Below the pieces are notes generated by a model. The model was not told the DNA's origin, searched no databases, and saw nothing but the letters and a program-made list of their open reading frames with translations. Below are positions 48,500-61,219 of a stretch of DNA of 64,000 nt, piece by piece. Each line of letters starts with the position of its first letter. Positions within the stretch are counted from its first letter, which is position 1. The translations under genes and the position numbers were made by a program. The stretch comes from Sipunculus nudus. Its lineage: Eukaryota; Annelida; Sipuncula; Golfingiida; Sipunculidae. The stretch covers positions 77,100,124 to 77,164,123 of the forward strand of contig CM049308.1 in NCBI GenBank assembly GCA_026874595.1. Direction: 5' to 3'.

Positions 48500-50060
48500 A
48501 ACCAGGCACAAATCGTAACCGCTGAACCTAGAACCTTGTAACTTGGGATTCTGAGAGGTCCATGAAAAATCTCCTTGGAATACAGAAATTAGGTCTCTGT
48601 TACCCATATCCTTCGAGCTAAGGGGCCCCAAAGTACCCCCCGGAAAAGTCAAAAATTTCATACAAAAACTTCAATATCTCATTAACTACTTGACTGATGG
48701 TCATGATTTTTGGCATACATATTGATCATGAGATGTTCCATCACTTCCTGCAGACTGGTGGCGAAACCCGTATTGTTTGATTTTTTTACGATTTCTTCCT
48801 CTATTTTTGAGACCTTAAAGGATACTGTCATCTGTTAACGTGGCACAAATCATAACGACTAGACCTAGAATCTTCATTCTCAACACACTAAGAGACCAAT
48901 GAAAAGTCTCCATGGAAACCAGAAATTAGGTCTCTGTTACCCATATTCTTTGAGCTATGGGGCCCCAAAGTACCCCCCAGAAAAGTCAAAAATTTCATAC
49001 AAAAACTTCAATATCTCATTAACTACTTGACTGATGGTCATGATTTTTGGCATACGTATTGATCATGAGATGTCCCATCACTTCCTGCAGACTGGTGGCG
49101 CCACCTTAAAATTTTTCGATTTTTTACGAATTTAAAAATGTGAACAGCTGTTAACAGGGCAAAAATCATAAAGACTGGACCTAGAATCTTCATTCTTGAC
49201 ACACTGAGAGGTCCATAAAAAGTCTGCATGGAAACCTGAAATAAGGTCTCTGTTACCCATATCCTTTGAGCTATGGGGGGCTCCCAATAACCCCCCAGAA
49301 TAATGGAAAATTTGATAAAAACAAACTGCAACATCTCAATAACTACAACACTGATGGTCATGATTTTTGGCATACATATTGATCAAGAGGTGTTTCATCA
49401 GTACCTGCAGACTGGTGGTGCCACCTGTATTTTTTCAAATTTTCACAATTTTTTTTTCTCTATTTTCGAGACCTTTTAGGATGTAGTTATCTGTCAACAG
49501 GGTACAAATCGTAAGGACTGGACCTAGAATCTTCATTGTTGACACACAGGGAGACCCATGAAAAGTCTCCATGGAAACCTGAAATTAGGTCTCTGTTACC
49601 CATATTCTTTAAGCTGTATGGCTCCAAATTACCCCCCAGAATAATGGAAAATTTGATACAAAAACTGCAGTATCTCAATAACTACAACACTGATGGTCAT
49701 GATTTTCGGCATACATATTGATCATGACCTGTTCCATCAGTTTCTGCAGACTGGGTGGGCCACCTCTATTTTTTTCAAATTTTTACGATTTTTTTTCTCT
49801 TTTTCTGATACCTTTAAAGATGTGGTTATCTGTCAACAGGGTACAAATCGCAACAACTGGACCTAGAATCTTCATTCTTGTCATGCAAGAAGGCCCATGA
49901 AAAGTGCCTGTGGAAACTTAAAATTAGGTCTCTGTTACCCATATCCTTCAAGCTATAGGACTTCGAAGTATCCCTCAAAAAAAATGGACAATTTGATACA
50001 AAAGCTGAAGTATCTGAACAACTAATGGGGAGATCACCATGATTCTTTGCATGGATATTG
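48500..50060 (+). repeat. Tandem array A, about 330-bp units
   Basis: Each unit runs through CAAATCGTAA-like, GACCTAGAATCTTCATTCT, AAATTAGGTCTCTGTTACC, AACTGATGGTCATGATTTTTGG-like and CTGCAGACTGGTGGCGCCACC-like words, then a T-rich spacer. Units start near 48500, 48840, 49145, 49495 and 49830. Reading frames inside are not conserved between units, so coding is unlikely. Confidence 0.88.
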
Positions 50061-50199
50061 ATGTTTGTAAGTGTTTTTATTAGTTTCTGCAGACTGGTGG
50101 AGCCACCTGTATTTTTGTACCCGCCAAAACGAAGTTTTGTGGATACTATGTTTTTGACCGGGTTCCTCCGCCGTTGCCGCGTTCGTTTCCAGAGAGCTC

Positions 50200-51640
50200 C
50201 TCTGGGACTTGATTTTATCAGCTTTCCAAGCTCATATCTCGGGAACCGTTTGACTGATCAGGAAATAAAATTTATACTTATGTAGCCCTTGGATAGCTCT
50301 ATAACATACACAAAAGATGGTGGCGCCATCTGTAACCATGTTTGCACAGTGTCCATCTGTTCATCTGCCTTTGGTTAAAATCACTCATATCTCTGCAGTG
50401 AATTGACTAATTCACCTGAAATTCGGCATGCGTATACATCCTGGATAGCTTTCTTGATTTTATGACAGGTGGCGCCACCTACATTCTCATTCACGCTGAT
50501 GACATCCAAGCTCATATTTCGGGTACCGTTTGACCGATCGGGCCAAAATTTTGCATGTATATAGATCTAACATAGCTCTTTATCATACGCTAAACTGGTG
50601 GCGCCACCTGCAACCATTTTTGCACAGCGTCTGTCTGTTTGTCTGCCGTGCAATAATGTCACTCATATCTCGCCAGTGGTTTGACATATCTGCCTAAAAT
50701 TTTGCGGTTTTATACATCCTGGATAGATTTCTTGATTTTATGACAGGTGGCACCACCTACATTCACGTTCACGCTGATGACATCCAAGCTCATATCTCGG
50801 GAACCGTTTGAACTATTGGGCCAAAATTTTGCATGTGTATAGATCTAACATAGCTCTTTATCATACACAAAACTGGTGGCACCACCTGCAACCCTTTTTG
50901 CACAGCGTCTGTCTGTTTGTCTGCCGTGCAATAAAGTCACTCACATCTTGGCAGTGGTTTGACATATCTGATTAAATTTTGCAGTTTTATACATCCTGGA
51001 TAGTTTTTTTTTGATTTTATGACAGGTGGCGCCACCTTTATTCTAGTTTATGCTGCAGACATCCAAGCTCATATCTCGGGAACCGTTTGAACGATTGGGC
51101 CAAAATTTTGCATGTGTATAGATCTCACATAGGTCTTTATCATACACAAAACTGGAGGGGCCACCTGCAACCATTTTTGCACATTTTGCTCAGCGTCTGT
51201 CTGTTGGTCTGCCGTGGCCTAAAATCACTCATTTCTCTTTAGTGGTTTGACATAACTGCCTAAAATTTTGCAGGTTTATACATCCTGGATAGCTTTCTTG
51301 ATTTTATGACAGGTGGCGCCACCTACATTCTAGTTAACGCTGCACACATCCAAGCTAATATCTCAGGAACCATTTGACCGATTGGGCCAAAATTGTGCTT
51401 GTGTTTAGATCTCACATAGGTCTTTATCATACACAAAACTGCAACCATTTTTGCACATCGTCTGTCTGTTTGTCTGCCGTGGGCTAAAATCACTCATATC
51501 CATGTAGTGGTTTGACTTTTCTGCCTAAAATTTTGCATATGTATACAACTTGGACAGCTTTCTGGATTTGTGGTAGGTTGCACAACCTACATACACATTT
51601 AGGCTGCAGACATCCATGCTAATATGCAACATACCTCACT
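50200..51640 (+). repeat. Tandem array B, about 280-bp units with paired palindromes
   Basis: Each unit contains CATATCTCGGGAACCGTTTG, GGGCCAAAATTTTGCATG and two copies of a palindromic core TGGCGCCA. Palindromes (AGGTGGCGCCACCT and TGGTGGCGCCACCT forms) start at 50467, 50597, 50745, 50874, 51024, 51153 (degenerate) and 51311, with spacing alternating about 129 and about 149 bp. Confidence 0.88.
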
Positions 51641-51911
51641 CTGTTTCCCCTTGCCACTCAATCCATGCCTCACTTCACTCTGATTTTGGCAGATACACGT
51701 AGTCACTTGTCGGCTACCCGTATTCTTGTTTTTAAAGTTTACACATTTTTTCTCTATTTTTCAGATATATAAATACAGACTAAATCTTGGCCTGTTGGTT
51801 AATCTGTTTGATGCTTCAGTTGAATGGATATCTACCATTCTGATGATAAAATTTCCTTTTGTAAATCTCTTCCCAGTCAGCTGAGCGTCATGACCCATGG
51901 GTCACTTGTTT

Positions 51912-52150
51912 TAATTGTTTTCACCATTTTTTACGCTTTTTTTACAGTTTCATATGCCAAACGTATTGTTAAGCCCAGACAAGATCTACGTTGATAGGAT
52001 AACCAATCCCTTACCATTGTTTGACGAACCGTCGCGATCTTTTACGATCATCACGATTTGGAACTACGATCTTTTACTCTTGCTTACATTCCCTTACATT
52101 TATAATGTTCTATTGTCTTTTGTTGCCTTCTGTTATGATATAGGAGGGTG
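51912..52150 (+). mobile_element. Right part of the split TIR element
   Basis: TTTTTACGC, TTTCA(A)ATGC-like, GACAAGATCTAC, GGATAACC and GATCTTTTACGATCATCACG match 54269-54430 in order, continuing the element interrupted at 48420. Similarity fades after about 52095, so its right terminus is not seen. Confidence 0.72.
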
Positions 52151-53400
52151 ATTAAACACGACATGGACAAGATCAATATTAAAAGATTTTTTATTTCATA
52201 AGTTTGTCTGGTGACTCCATAGAGGACATGGATATTATGGATGATGAACATTGTTTATTTGCTCTTCCACTGTAGGCCTAGATACAGGGATTGCTTTGGA
52301 GCGCTTGTCCTTTGTCTTGGTGCCCTACTTTGGTGGAATCTTCTTCAGTGCAATATATTTCGTCTATTGTAGAATAGTAAATGCAAATAATTCTGGCAGC
52401 GTGACCCTTTTTGTTTTTGATGAAAGGACGGCAAACGCATGACGGTGTGTCATAGCACAGCTGAGCGTATAGATCGTGTTAGATCGTGGACGTAGTGCAA
52501 CGTGATAAAATGCCCAAAGAAGCCTCGTATAAGACGTAAACACCAGCTATCTTCAGAAGAAACAGAGCGCTTCGTGAGTGTAGCGTCAACTGAGCGTGCT
52601 TCAGTAGTCCAACCGGCTGGTCTGCTATCATCTGTGTGTCCTGATGGGTGATCGCGGCAGTGTTTATTGACAGTCTACGTCTGAGGGAGGCCTCCTTGTT
52701 GATACTCGATCCGTAAAGTAATTCAGAGAGACAGTTTCTTGTTTGCCGAAGGACAGGCATTCATGTGATGACGCGCACTTCTAGGAACAGGCAAGGGTAC
52801 TTAGTCTTGAAGCGAAACTGTGATGGTGCTGAATTTCGCTAGAGAGTGCGTTTGTTCGGTATCCGTTAACTGGAGAGCTACAATAGACTGCAGCTGAGAC
52901 AGCCGTTGATTCAGGGTTCCACAGAATATTCGGTGTGCATCACGTGAATTGTGTTTTACGAACGATTAACAGTTATACCGCAGTGTGAACCAGTTGGGTG
53001 TTGTGACCATCTGTATTACGCTTGGATGGACTATGCTCCGTGTACACATGGATTACGCCAGAGACAACCAGAACGTCTAGACGTCACGTGAGAGCGAGAG
53101 GTCATGTGACCTGGAACAATTGTAACTGCGTCTGTGTTAGGTCATGATTAGTGTCATGAGGATAATAGGACTCTGTGAACTATCGTGACTATTGTGATAT
53201 TTGTGCTGATGACAGCCCCCTCCCCCCTCCCCCCCCCCCCCGAGATCTGTAAGTAACTCATTTATTTGTCTTTAAGACAGTTGTAAGATAATAAAAAAAT
53301 ATATTTGAGTGTGTTAATGTCTGGTTTGCCTGTAATTTTAACTGACTGATAAGAACCTTGAAGTTCACATTCACAGTGGTGTGACAAAGTAAACTGGTAC
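52151..53400. other. No gene recognised
   Basis: Contains a poly-C/CT run at 53214-53241. Sequence at 52440-53230 is less AT-rich than average and could be a solo LTR or gene leader, but no diagnostic structure was found. Confidence 0.4.
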
Positions 53401-53434
53401 AAACATTAGTGAAAAGTCATAAGTGAAAACGAAT

Positions 53435-53652
53435 TGTGTCTTTAATGATGAACTTTTTCAACACGTTTTGTATCACGTGAGATCATTCTGAACAATGACG
53501 TAATGGCGCTTATTAACATTGTTCCATAAAAGCACGTGACACGCGTCCGCTTCGGCAGCTTGAAAACTGAATTATCAAGTTACAGATGCGGGAGTTGTTG
53601 TTACCCTGCACGTATATTAGTTTGGCAGGGATCGATTGGTAAGTAATTTTGC
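53435..53652 (+). promoter_or_regulatory. Promoter-plus-first-exon-like module, copy 1
   Basis: In order: TTTTGTATCACGTGA, a CRE-like TGACGTAA, GCGCTTATTAACAT, a TATA-like CCATAAAAG, then about 110 bp ending in ATTGGTAAGTAA, a consensus splice donor. The same order and spacing recur at 63160-63320. No downstream exon was identified before the MITE that follows. Confidence 0.5.
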
Positions 53653-53665
53653 GATTTATATCTAA

Positions 53666-54161
53666 AGCCCAGCGCACACGTTACGAAATTTGGAAACGAT
53701 ACGATTTTGTAATTTCCCATCGCAATTTCATATCTTAAAAACCCAAGATCCGTGTCGTATTTCTACGTACATTTTACGAATGTCGTGCAAAAGGGGACGG
53801 GATAATTACTTCAAATACTAATCAGCAACATGGCTGCCAATGAAACTATACATCGCAGAAAATTGGCTTTGTGCGCTTCGTAGCCTGATCATTAGGTGGC
53901 GATGACGAGAATCTACCGGACGGAAGAGGAGGAGATTATTGGTATGGCTTTCACTCATGAGCGGAATTGCGATTGCCAGTTACGATACGAAAATTTTGAA
54001 CATGCTCGAAAAAATACGATACGATACGAAGCCAAGATCGTAGGACGTCGTATCGGATCTCAACACATACGTTGCGATAAGAAGCCAAGAAGCCAGGATT
54101 TCGTGTCGCATCCTGCTTCCTATCCCATCGTATTCAAATTTCGTAACGTGTGTGCTGGGCT
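53666..54161. mobile_element. PIF/Harbinger-like MITE with TAA target duplication
   Basis: Left end AGCCCAGCGCACACGTTACG and right end, reverse complemented, AGCCCAGCACACACGTTACG; the inverted repeats extend to about 35 bp. Both are bordered by TAA (53663-53665 and 54162-54164), the 3-bp duplication typical of PIF/Harbinger. The 496-bp interior has no transposase; the frame starting at 53896 is not conserved protein. It is inserted immediately beside another TIR element. Confidence 0.8.
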
Positions 54162-54164
54162 TAA

Positions 54165-54535
54165 TGCTGCGTTTAAACTAGGCCACGATTATGCCGATCC
54201 GTTGCGAACCAAAGAACGTATAGTAGACCTTCACGATCGTGGAACTTTGTGTTGACATTTTCCGATTGTTCACGCTTTTTAAAGGTTTCAAATGCTTTAA
54301 TATGATACAATAGTTTTTTAGAATTCTTGACAAGATCTACCACGAATGGATAACCGACTTTTCCATTCTATGAAGTTCTGTTACGATTGTATTACTATCC
54401 GTTTCGATCTTTTACGATCATCACGATTATGATCTACGGTCTGTCACTCTCTTACAGTTGAGCTGCGATCTTAACATGATATTTAAAAAAAAATACCAAA
54501 GCGTGGTAATCTTAGCCTAGTTTATACTCAGTATT
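54165..54535. mobile_element. TIR element, second copy (intact)
   Basis: The left end (T)AATGCTGCGTTTAAACTAG and the reverse-complemented right end TAATACTGAGTATAAACTAG form an imperfect terminal inverted repeat of about 22 bp. Interior words match both halves of the copy split at 48420/51912. It is non-coding and about 370 bp long. Flanking TAA/TTA is compatible with a 3-bp target preference but is not proof. Confidence 0.65.
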
Positions 54536-57500
54536 ATGGTCAAGCTATTCTCACAAACTCTGTATATGAGGGTTCCAGACGACATGGGCAGAAGCCCACT
54601 GATACAAGCATCACTGTTGTCGCTTTATACTCACACACTAGACGGGGATGAACCATTTGTTTACGGAATCAAATAAACCTGTGATCATAGTTGAATCCTA
54701 CAAAGATGTGTCATCTTCGCCTCTGCGTTATTTCGCCAAATTCTCTGTGACTATGGGTCTAATTGTAGCGGAACTATTTTCGCATAGGTTCACGCCTTGC
54801 CACCCTTCCCTAAGTATCCTCGCGTCGCTTGTACATACCCATATCAAACGTCCATTCCGCATTTCCAAATTTTTTTTCCTTTGACAGTCTTTGTTTGTTT
54901 TGTACGAAAGAAAGCCTCGGTGTCTACAGTGAAAGGTATAACTCTGGTAAAGGTGATACATTTAGATTTAACTAGAATAGAATTATCGTCTCAATGTCAA
55001 CCTCCAGATGTCAGTCCAGAGGCGGGGAAAGATACCTGGGACAGACGGCCAATGCTAACGAAATGAAATTGAACAATCTCGGGGAAACTCGTAAACAAGT
55101 GGCCTCTGTTTGTGCTTCGGTCCCCTTTGACTCGGCAAGGAAAATTATTGTGCCGAAGGCAAACTGACTTGAATGCGATTCTCGTCAAATCTCTCGACAT
55201 TTGCTGCCATAAGTTATAAGCGAGGTTTGAAAAATTAAATGCTTATAACAAGGTAACTTTCAATGCTAGAAAGGTCTATTTTTCTACTTTGGGTAGCACT
55301 TTATTAACTTTTTTCAGACACACTGGAAAGGTCTCTAAAATTTTGATAAAATACGTCCGACGATAATAAGCCAGATTTCGCAAAATGCTTAAAATGCGAG
55401 AGGGTTCTTATTTTCTGCTTGTACGGAAATCGATAAGCTCTATCCAATCTAGTCTGGTCCAATAGCGCCACGTTTGAGTGCTACATTATCGTTTACAGCT
55501 GTCTACTTTGTCGCGATTACATCCTGTGTCTTTGGTTATTGTTTGCGGTTCATTTCTACACTTGCTTTTTTGTTGTGAGAAGGTTATTTTTAAAATCATT
55601 ATGGATAATCAATTTGGCTTGTATATATAATCTGTCTGAACTATTTTATTTTTTTTTTCTTTCAAGTTTCTTACTTAATATTTGTTTCATCCTTTCTACA
55701 GCCCCAGTCAGTGGTCACTTCACGTTTTCACAGTCCGATACATTCCATTTGTAAATATTTCATAAACAATTCTTTACTAAAAACCTTTACTGGTTTTTCA
55801 TGCTGTTCATGTCAGAGAATTGGTTTTGCAGTCATATATTAAGTATTTGATTTTTACCAAATAGCCGAGCCATCAACTCTTAGCTTTTCCAAGTGCAAAT
55901 AAATAAAAAAATTCAATAGTAATAAGTATTATTTTGCATTTGCAAAAAATTTACAAAATTCAGCTGAGCCCCGTGACCAATGGGTCCTTTGTTTTACATC
56001 TTAGTATAATTCATTATGCCTAATTTTCAGATTATTCACCTGTCCGACTTTGTTTTTTGTGTCTGAAGGAGCAGGTTCCTCTTACCGCCATACTTCGCTG
56101 TAGGTGCAGGTTCAGTCTACCTTACCTGTACAAGCACATTATACTGAGCCAGGCGGCACTGCAGTGAATCAGATCAGTATAATTAGGCTGGTTGTGGTGT
56201 TAATGTGACTTTTTTTAACGTTTTTGGTCTTTTTTTCTCGTTTTCCTTGAATTCATTTGGTCAAACCCGGAAGTTACTACCCTGATGACCTTCCTCCAAG
56301 GAGAGCTCCTGCCGCCATGGTTCCCAAATATACAGGGTTATTTCAAGTCTTATTTAATAATAGGTCATTATACGTCCACTTTTTCTCCGTTTCATAATGT
56401 TATTAAAACTATTCTATCGTAGCTCTGTATCCGTGACCAGAAAAACGGATACCACCCAAACGTGGAATACCCAGCCAATGTTGTTACATTTCGTAGCGAG
56501 AACAAAAATGGAAATGTGATGAACTATTATTTAATAAAAGTGGGTTATATCACTGTCTTTTGGGTAGTGTTTGCGTGAGCCACCTACTTGCAGATTTTTG
56601 CTTCCAGCAGACTGGTGCCACATGCAAACTCGGCATACAGTAAGACTGTTTGATGTTTCACCAACCTAGTGATTTTGTATATACATCCGCCACTAGGAAG
56701 ACGAAAATATAGCTAGATCTTCATTAATGACACCGTTCTGATGAGAAAGAGGCTACTTGCACAAAGTCCAAATGTACTGATGAGTTATGTGATTATTGAA
56801 TTCTTAAATTCAATATTCATACTCATGTACATGTATAGGATTTTAGTTGCTATGCTTATTGGTTGACCATGACTGAGTTGCATCTCTCGAGTTTATTAAC
56901 AACGAACAGTCCTTACGGTGAGGGGTGCGTGACAGACACGTAATTTCTCGCATGCGGCCATTTATTAATCACCCCCACTGCATTGTATATTAGTCTCTCC
57001 TCAAGGGTTTCTCTCATTGATTTTTAAAACAAGTTATAAAAGATTATCACTGGCTACCATGGGGTGTTACATAATATAGGTTGTCAGTGTACCAGCTTCG
57101 TGGATGTACGATTTAGACGGAGGTCAAGATTAAGCAACCGAACAGGAAAGACCTGCTAACCTGGGCAAGGAGGTTCCCACCCGACCCCTTCAAAAGGGGT
57201 AAGAAGTTTTGTTGGGCAAAAAAAATAAATGGTATGGTTCTCAGGCACCGCCCCCGTCATTTTTTACCCCCGCATCAAACATTTTTTTTATTTTGAATTT
57301 TATCTTCAAAGAAGATATATAATACAATTTATGTAGTGCTTTTACCTGTTTAGCGAAACAAATTGTTATTTCATGCTTTCCCTGATCATATGACATTTTA
57401 CTAAAACATACTAAAAAAGGGTAAAACTAATGCACCAGAGTTCCAAACTGCCGGAACGATTGGGGGTGGGGGGATTTGGGAAAACGTTGCCAAGGGGTAA

Positions 57501-57630
57501 CATCTTCTAACCCCCTCGGATCTGCACCTATGGTAATTTATGGAGTTTTGCTCGTGTATCCCGCATGTGGATGAACATGAAGCGTACTCTGCTACTGAAC
57601 ATGCTTGTAAAAACACCATGTACCTAGAGT
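54536..57630. other. No gene recognised; repeat fragments
   Basis: Includes at 55962-55998 a short relic (CAGCTGAGCCCCGTGACCAA...GGGTCCTTTGTTTT) of the right edge of the composite element at 48421-51911. No coding region is supported. Confidence 0.45.
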
Positions 57631-57634
57631 GCGG

Positions 57635-58620
57635 GTAGTCGACAAGCGACTACGTGTATCCGCCTAAATCAGAGTGGAACGGGTGAAGTGAGGCATGGAT
57701 TGAGTGGCAAGGGGAAATAGAGTGAAGTGTTGCATATTAGCATGGATGTCTGCAGCCAAATTGTGTATGTAGTTTGCGCCACCTACCACAAAATCCTGAA
57801 AGCCGTCCAAGTTGTATACATATGCAAAATTTAAGGCAGATAGGTCAAACCACTTCATGAATATGAGTGATTTTAGCCCGTGGCAGACAAACAGATGGAC
57901 GCTGTGCAAAAATGGTTGCAGGTGGCGCCACCAGTTTTGCGTATGATAAAGAGCTATGTGAGAACTATACACATGCAAAACTTTGGCCTAATCCGTCCAA
58001 CGGTTCCCGAGATATGAGCTAAGATGTCTGCAGCGTAAACGTGAATGTAGGTGGCGCCACCTGTCATAAAATCAAGAGAGCTGTTGGGGATGTATAAACC
58101 TGTTAAATTTCAGGCAGATAAGTCAAACCACTGCCGAGATATGAGTGATTTTATCCCATGGCAGACAAACAGACGGGAGCTGTGCAAAAATGGCTGCAGG
58201 TGGCGCCACCAGTTTTGCGTATGATAAAGAGCTATGTGAGATCTATATACATGCAAAATTTTGGCCCAATCGGTCAAACGGTTCCCGAGATATGAGCTTG
58301 GATGTCTGCAGCGTAAACGTGAATGTAGGTGGCGCCACCTGTCATAAAATCAGAAAAGCTATTCAGGATGTATACGCATGCCGAATTTCAGGTGAATTAG
58401 TCAAACCACTGCAGAGATATGAGTGATTTTAACCCAAGGCAGACGAACAGATGGACACTGTGCAAACATGGTTGCAGGAGGCGCCACCTTTTTTTTGTGT
58501 ATGTCATAAAGCTCTGCAAGGGCTTCATTTGTGCAAAAAAAAAAATTCCTGATCGGTCAAACGGTTTCCGAGATATGTGGGTTTATGTGTGGAAACAGAC
58601 GCACGGATGGACGCAGAGCG
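57635..58620 (-). repeat. Inverted partial copy of array B and the adjoining tail
   Basis: Reverse complement of the part of the composite element running from about 50230 to 51720. The tail words CCACTCAATCCATGCCTCAC and ACACGTAGTC occur first (57640-57710), then array units. Palindromes start at 57920, 58049, 58198, 58327 and 58476, spacing exactly 129/149/129/149. Array A is absent, so this is a truncated copy, or the other arm of an inverted structure. Confidence 0.88.
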
Positions 58621-59800
58621 CAGAGGAAAGGTCAGAGGTCAAAACAAAATCGGGGCGCAGCAGTTCACATGTGACCTACACTGCTGATGTTTGTCTTTTA
58701 TTCAGATGACCTTATTCACCTGATGAACCTATATGCACTTCATTAGTGCAACCCGACCATCAGGGATGGGGCAATGTATGTTTTAGTTTAAGTATTAGAA
58801 AATGAAAACTGTGCAATCTCAACTTACAAATAACGGTATATTGCAAACTGGGACGTGCCTATTGTTGGTAGGCCTTTTCTGTGTCTGCCAAAGTTACCTG
58901 ATCAGCTTGGGCCATGTATTATACAGATGGTACCTAACGGTGCTTAATACCTAAAATGGCATAATTGGACACGACATGTTTCGGCCATGAGAGAGAGAGA
59001 GAGAGAAATAATACAGTGTAGGCCTATATGGCCTTCTTAAATAAAGTATTCATAGACAGGGCCACGAGACTGCTCTGTCAAGCATAGGCCGCTGTTGTTC
59101 AGAGACACAAGAATAATCAGGACATGTAAAACTTTGAATGAGTATTTTCCGTATATTTTGTTTTCATCAAATCTGGGTTTGATCTATTCATATTTGAGTT
59201 TTCAATCTAAAATAATTCATAAACTGAACTCCGTAGAACCTGCACATATGCATAACCTTACCCGAAAAAAGATTGTAAAAATCATAACTACATTCATTAA
59301 TTTCTGATATAATTTCGTTATACGCTTTTAATCCTAGCCACGTCATAAACGATGCTTCAATGTCAAAGATAGTTCATTTATTATAGCGTCTTGTAAAATA
59401 TTTTCAAAACTGGACACATTACAAATCACATGATACCCAACCCTCAGTAGGGTTTATAAGACACTCCATAACCACATATTAAATGAAACTTAGGTTGGAT
59501 TAAATAAATATGGCTGTCTAACATCCCATGCTGTGGCTAAATATTCACAAATCTGCTAAGTATGATTTGATGACAAATATACAATTTTTTTCCTGCACAG
59601 CCATGTTATTGAAATCATTATTTTGTCATACTTGTGGTGGTTGATAAATATGCTTTTACCTATAATCCAATATAACAAATTTGCTTTTTTTTTTAGATTT
59701 ATCCCGGTCAGTATCAATATTTGTCATGAACAAATAGCTTTATACGAAACGTGCCTTATCAACACAACATGAAATTGTTTAATATTATTATTTGTTGAGT
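58621..59800. other. No gene recognised
   Basis: Non-coding; a (GA)n run lies at 58990-59006. Confidence 0.45.
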
Positions 59801-59839
59801 GCACTTAGTCCATAAAGCTCTAGCAACTCGCACGTAAAA

Positions 59840-60010
59840 CCGGACAGCACTGGAATATTACCAATTAGTAGGTATCACACATGAGAGGATACAACACCTG
59901 TGTGACGCGAAATGCAGCTCAATCAGTGCAGTAATTGATGAAAATAATTTACTTTTTGGTGAATGTTTTAGGTACATTTGTTGAATCATAAGGTACCAGC
60001 GCATATTTAC
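59840..60010 (+). repeat. Degenerate tandem segment T, copy 1
   Basis: Shares with 61220-61398 the words ATCACACAT(A/G)AGAG, ACAACACC or ATAACACC, a GTG(T)(G/C)ACGCGA block, and AATCATAAGGTA(C/A)CAGC. Probably a local segmental duplication. Confidence 0.65.
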
Positions 60011-60433
60011 TCCATGTATTATATTTGTACATGAAATAAATCATATTATATCATACTATATTAAATTATATATTATCAAGAGGTGTTGTTTATCCAAACC
60101 CCCGACTATCATAAAATCGTTTATCCGAATTGAATAACCGAGAACTGATCGTTTATTCGAAATCGGAGTATTGAAAAAAATTAGAAGGTTGGTATTTAAA
60201 TCCTCTATTTCTAAGGAAATATACAGAGAATAGCAGTGAAACATAATGCGATTAATAACACAAACGGGGTGATAAACCAGAGGAAACAAAATGTTACAGA
60301 TAATCCTAACGTTTGTTAAACTGAAATAATAATTTCGAATAGAAACTACTATTAAATGATTATTTACATTTTGTTTTATTGTTTTGGAACTAAATTTCCT
60401 ATCCCTTTTCTATGTTACGTAGAGTTCTCATAG

Positions 60434-60436
<3 letters not shown>

Positions 60437-60500
<64 letters not shown>
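60437..60500. repeat. (TA)n microsatellite
   Basis: About 64 bp of uninterrupted TA. Confidence 0.95.
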
Positions 60501-60503
<3 letters not shown>

Positions 60504-61219
60504 AGATATATAAGCATTACTTTAAATAAGAGCGATACCGAAAAAATCTGAATTTCCGGGGTTGTGATGATATCTTAATTGAATTAATGGAAGACAAAAC
60601 ACGAATATTGATACCAATGTTTTTATGTATTAGCTTCATTCACTGGGGTCTGTCAGTATCGGATAACTTCCGGTGTCTGGCGGCAGGTAGCCATTCATTG
60701 TAGGTCCAGGTGAAATCTCATACAAAATCCTTTATCGGAACGATCATTTATCCTCGTATTTGTCACCCAACAGTCAGGATAAATGATGCTCTGTTCATAA
60801 TATATATTAATATATATTTCATATTCTTCCATTCTTATTTTCTTTAGTTATTTTCTTTACATAGAAAATCATATTTGCTTAAACATTGCTTTTATGTCTG
60901 CTAAAGATCGGCCTACAAATTGGTAGAAACTGCATATGTGCATAATCTTTATCAAGAGCTATCTCGGCAAGTATCGATTTGTTGAAAGTCAGGAACAAAT
61001 ATTTTTTTATACAAAACTTGATATAAACAACAAACTTTAGGATTCCAGGACTGTTTGATTACTGATTCATAATTTAAGCCTGCATGGATGATTATTTCTA
61101 CTGCAATATTCAATAGCTGTAAAGGGTGTCTCTTCAACACAGAATAAACTAGATATTTAAAATAGTTTGCTGGTGTTTATTTGATAAGTGCACTTTAAAA
61201 AAAAACTCCATCAGAAACT

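Larger units (their letters stand above)
48421..51911 (+). mobile_element. Composite repeat element made of two tandem arrays, class unknown
   Basis: The left edge is AGCTCAGCTGACTGAAAGTC and the right edge CAGTCAGCTGAGCGTCATGA...GGGTCACTTGTTTT. Array A (about 48500-50060) has five diverged units of about 330 bp. Array B (about 50200-51640) has five units of about 280 bp with paired palindromes. A 270-bp non-repeated tail follows. No reading frame is sustained. The left and right edges both contain CAGCTGA words, but no clean terminal inverted repeat or target duplication was established. It is nested in an older element, which confirms its mobility. Confidence 0.72.

Noticed and set aside
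48500-51640. Regular repeats as a possible CRISPR array
   Set aside because: Units are 280-330 bp and diverged throughout, without short identical repeats and unique spacers, in animal DNA. They are tandem subrepeats of a mobile element.
52251-52760. Frames of 63 and 93 residues
   Set aside because: No domain, no splice context, composition compatible with chance.
53896-54255. 119-residue frame
   Set aside because: It spans the right end of the Harbinger-like MITE and runs into the next element; no domain is visible.
57664-58709. Frames of 93-104 residues in the inverted array
   Set aside because: They fall in tandem non-coding repeats, and the frame is not kept from unit to unit.
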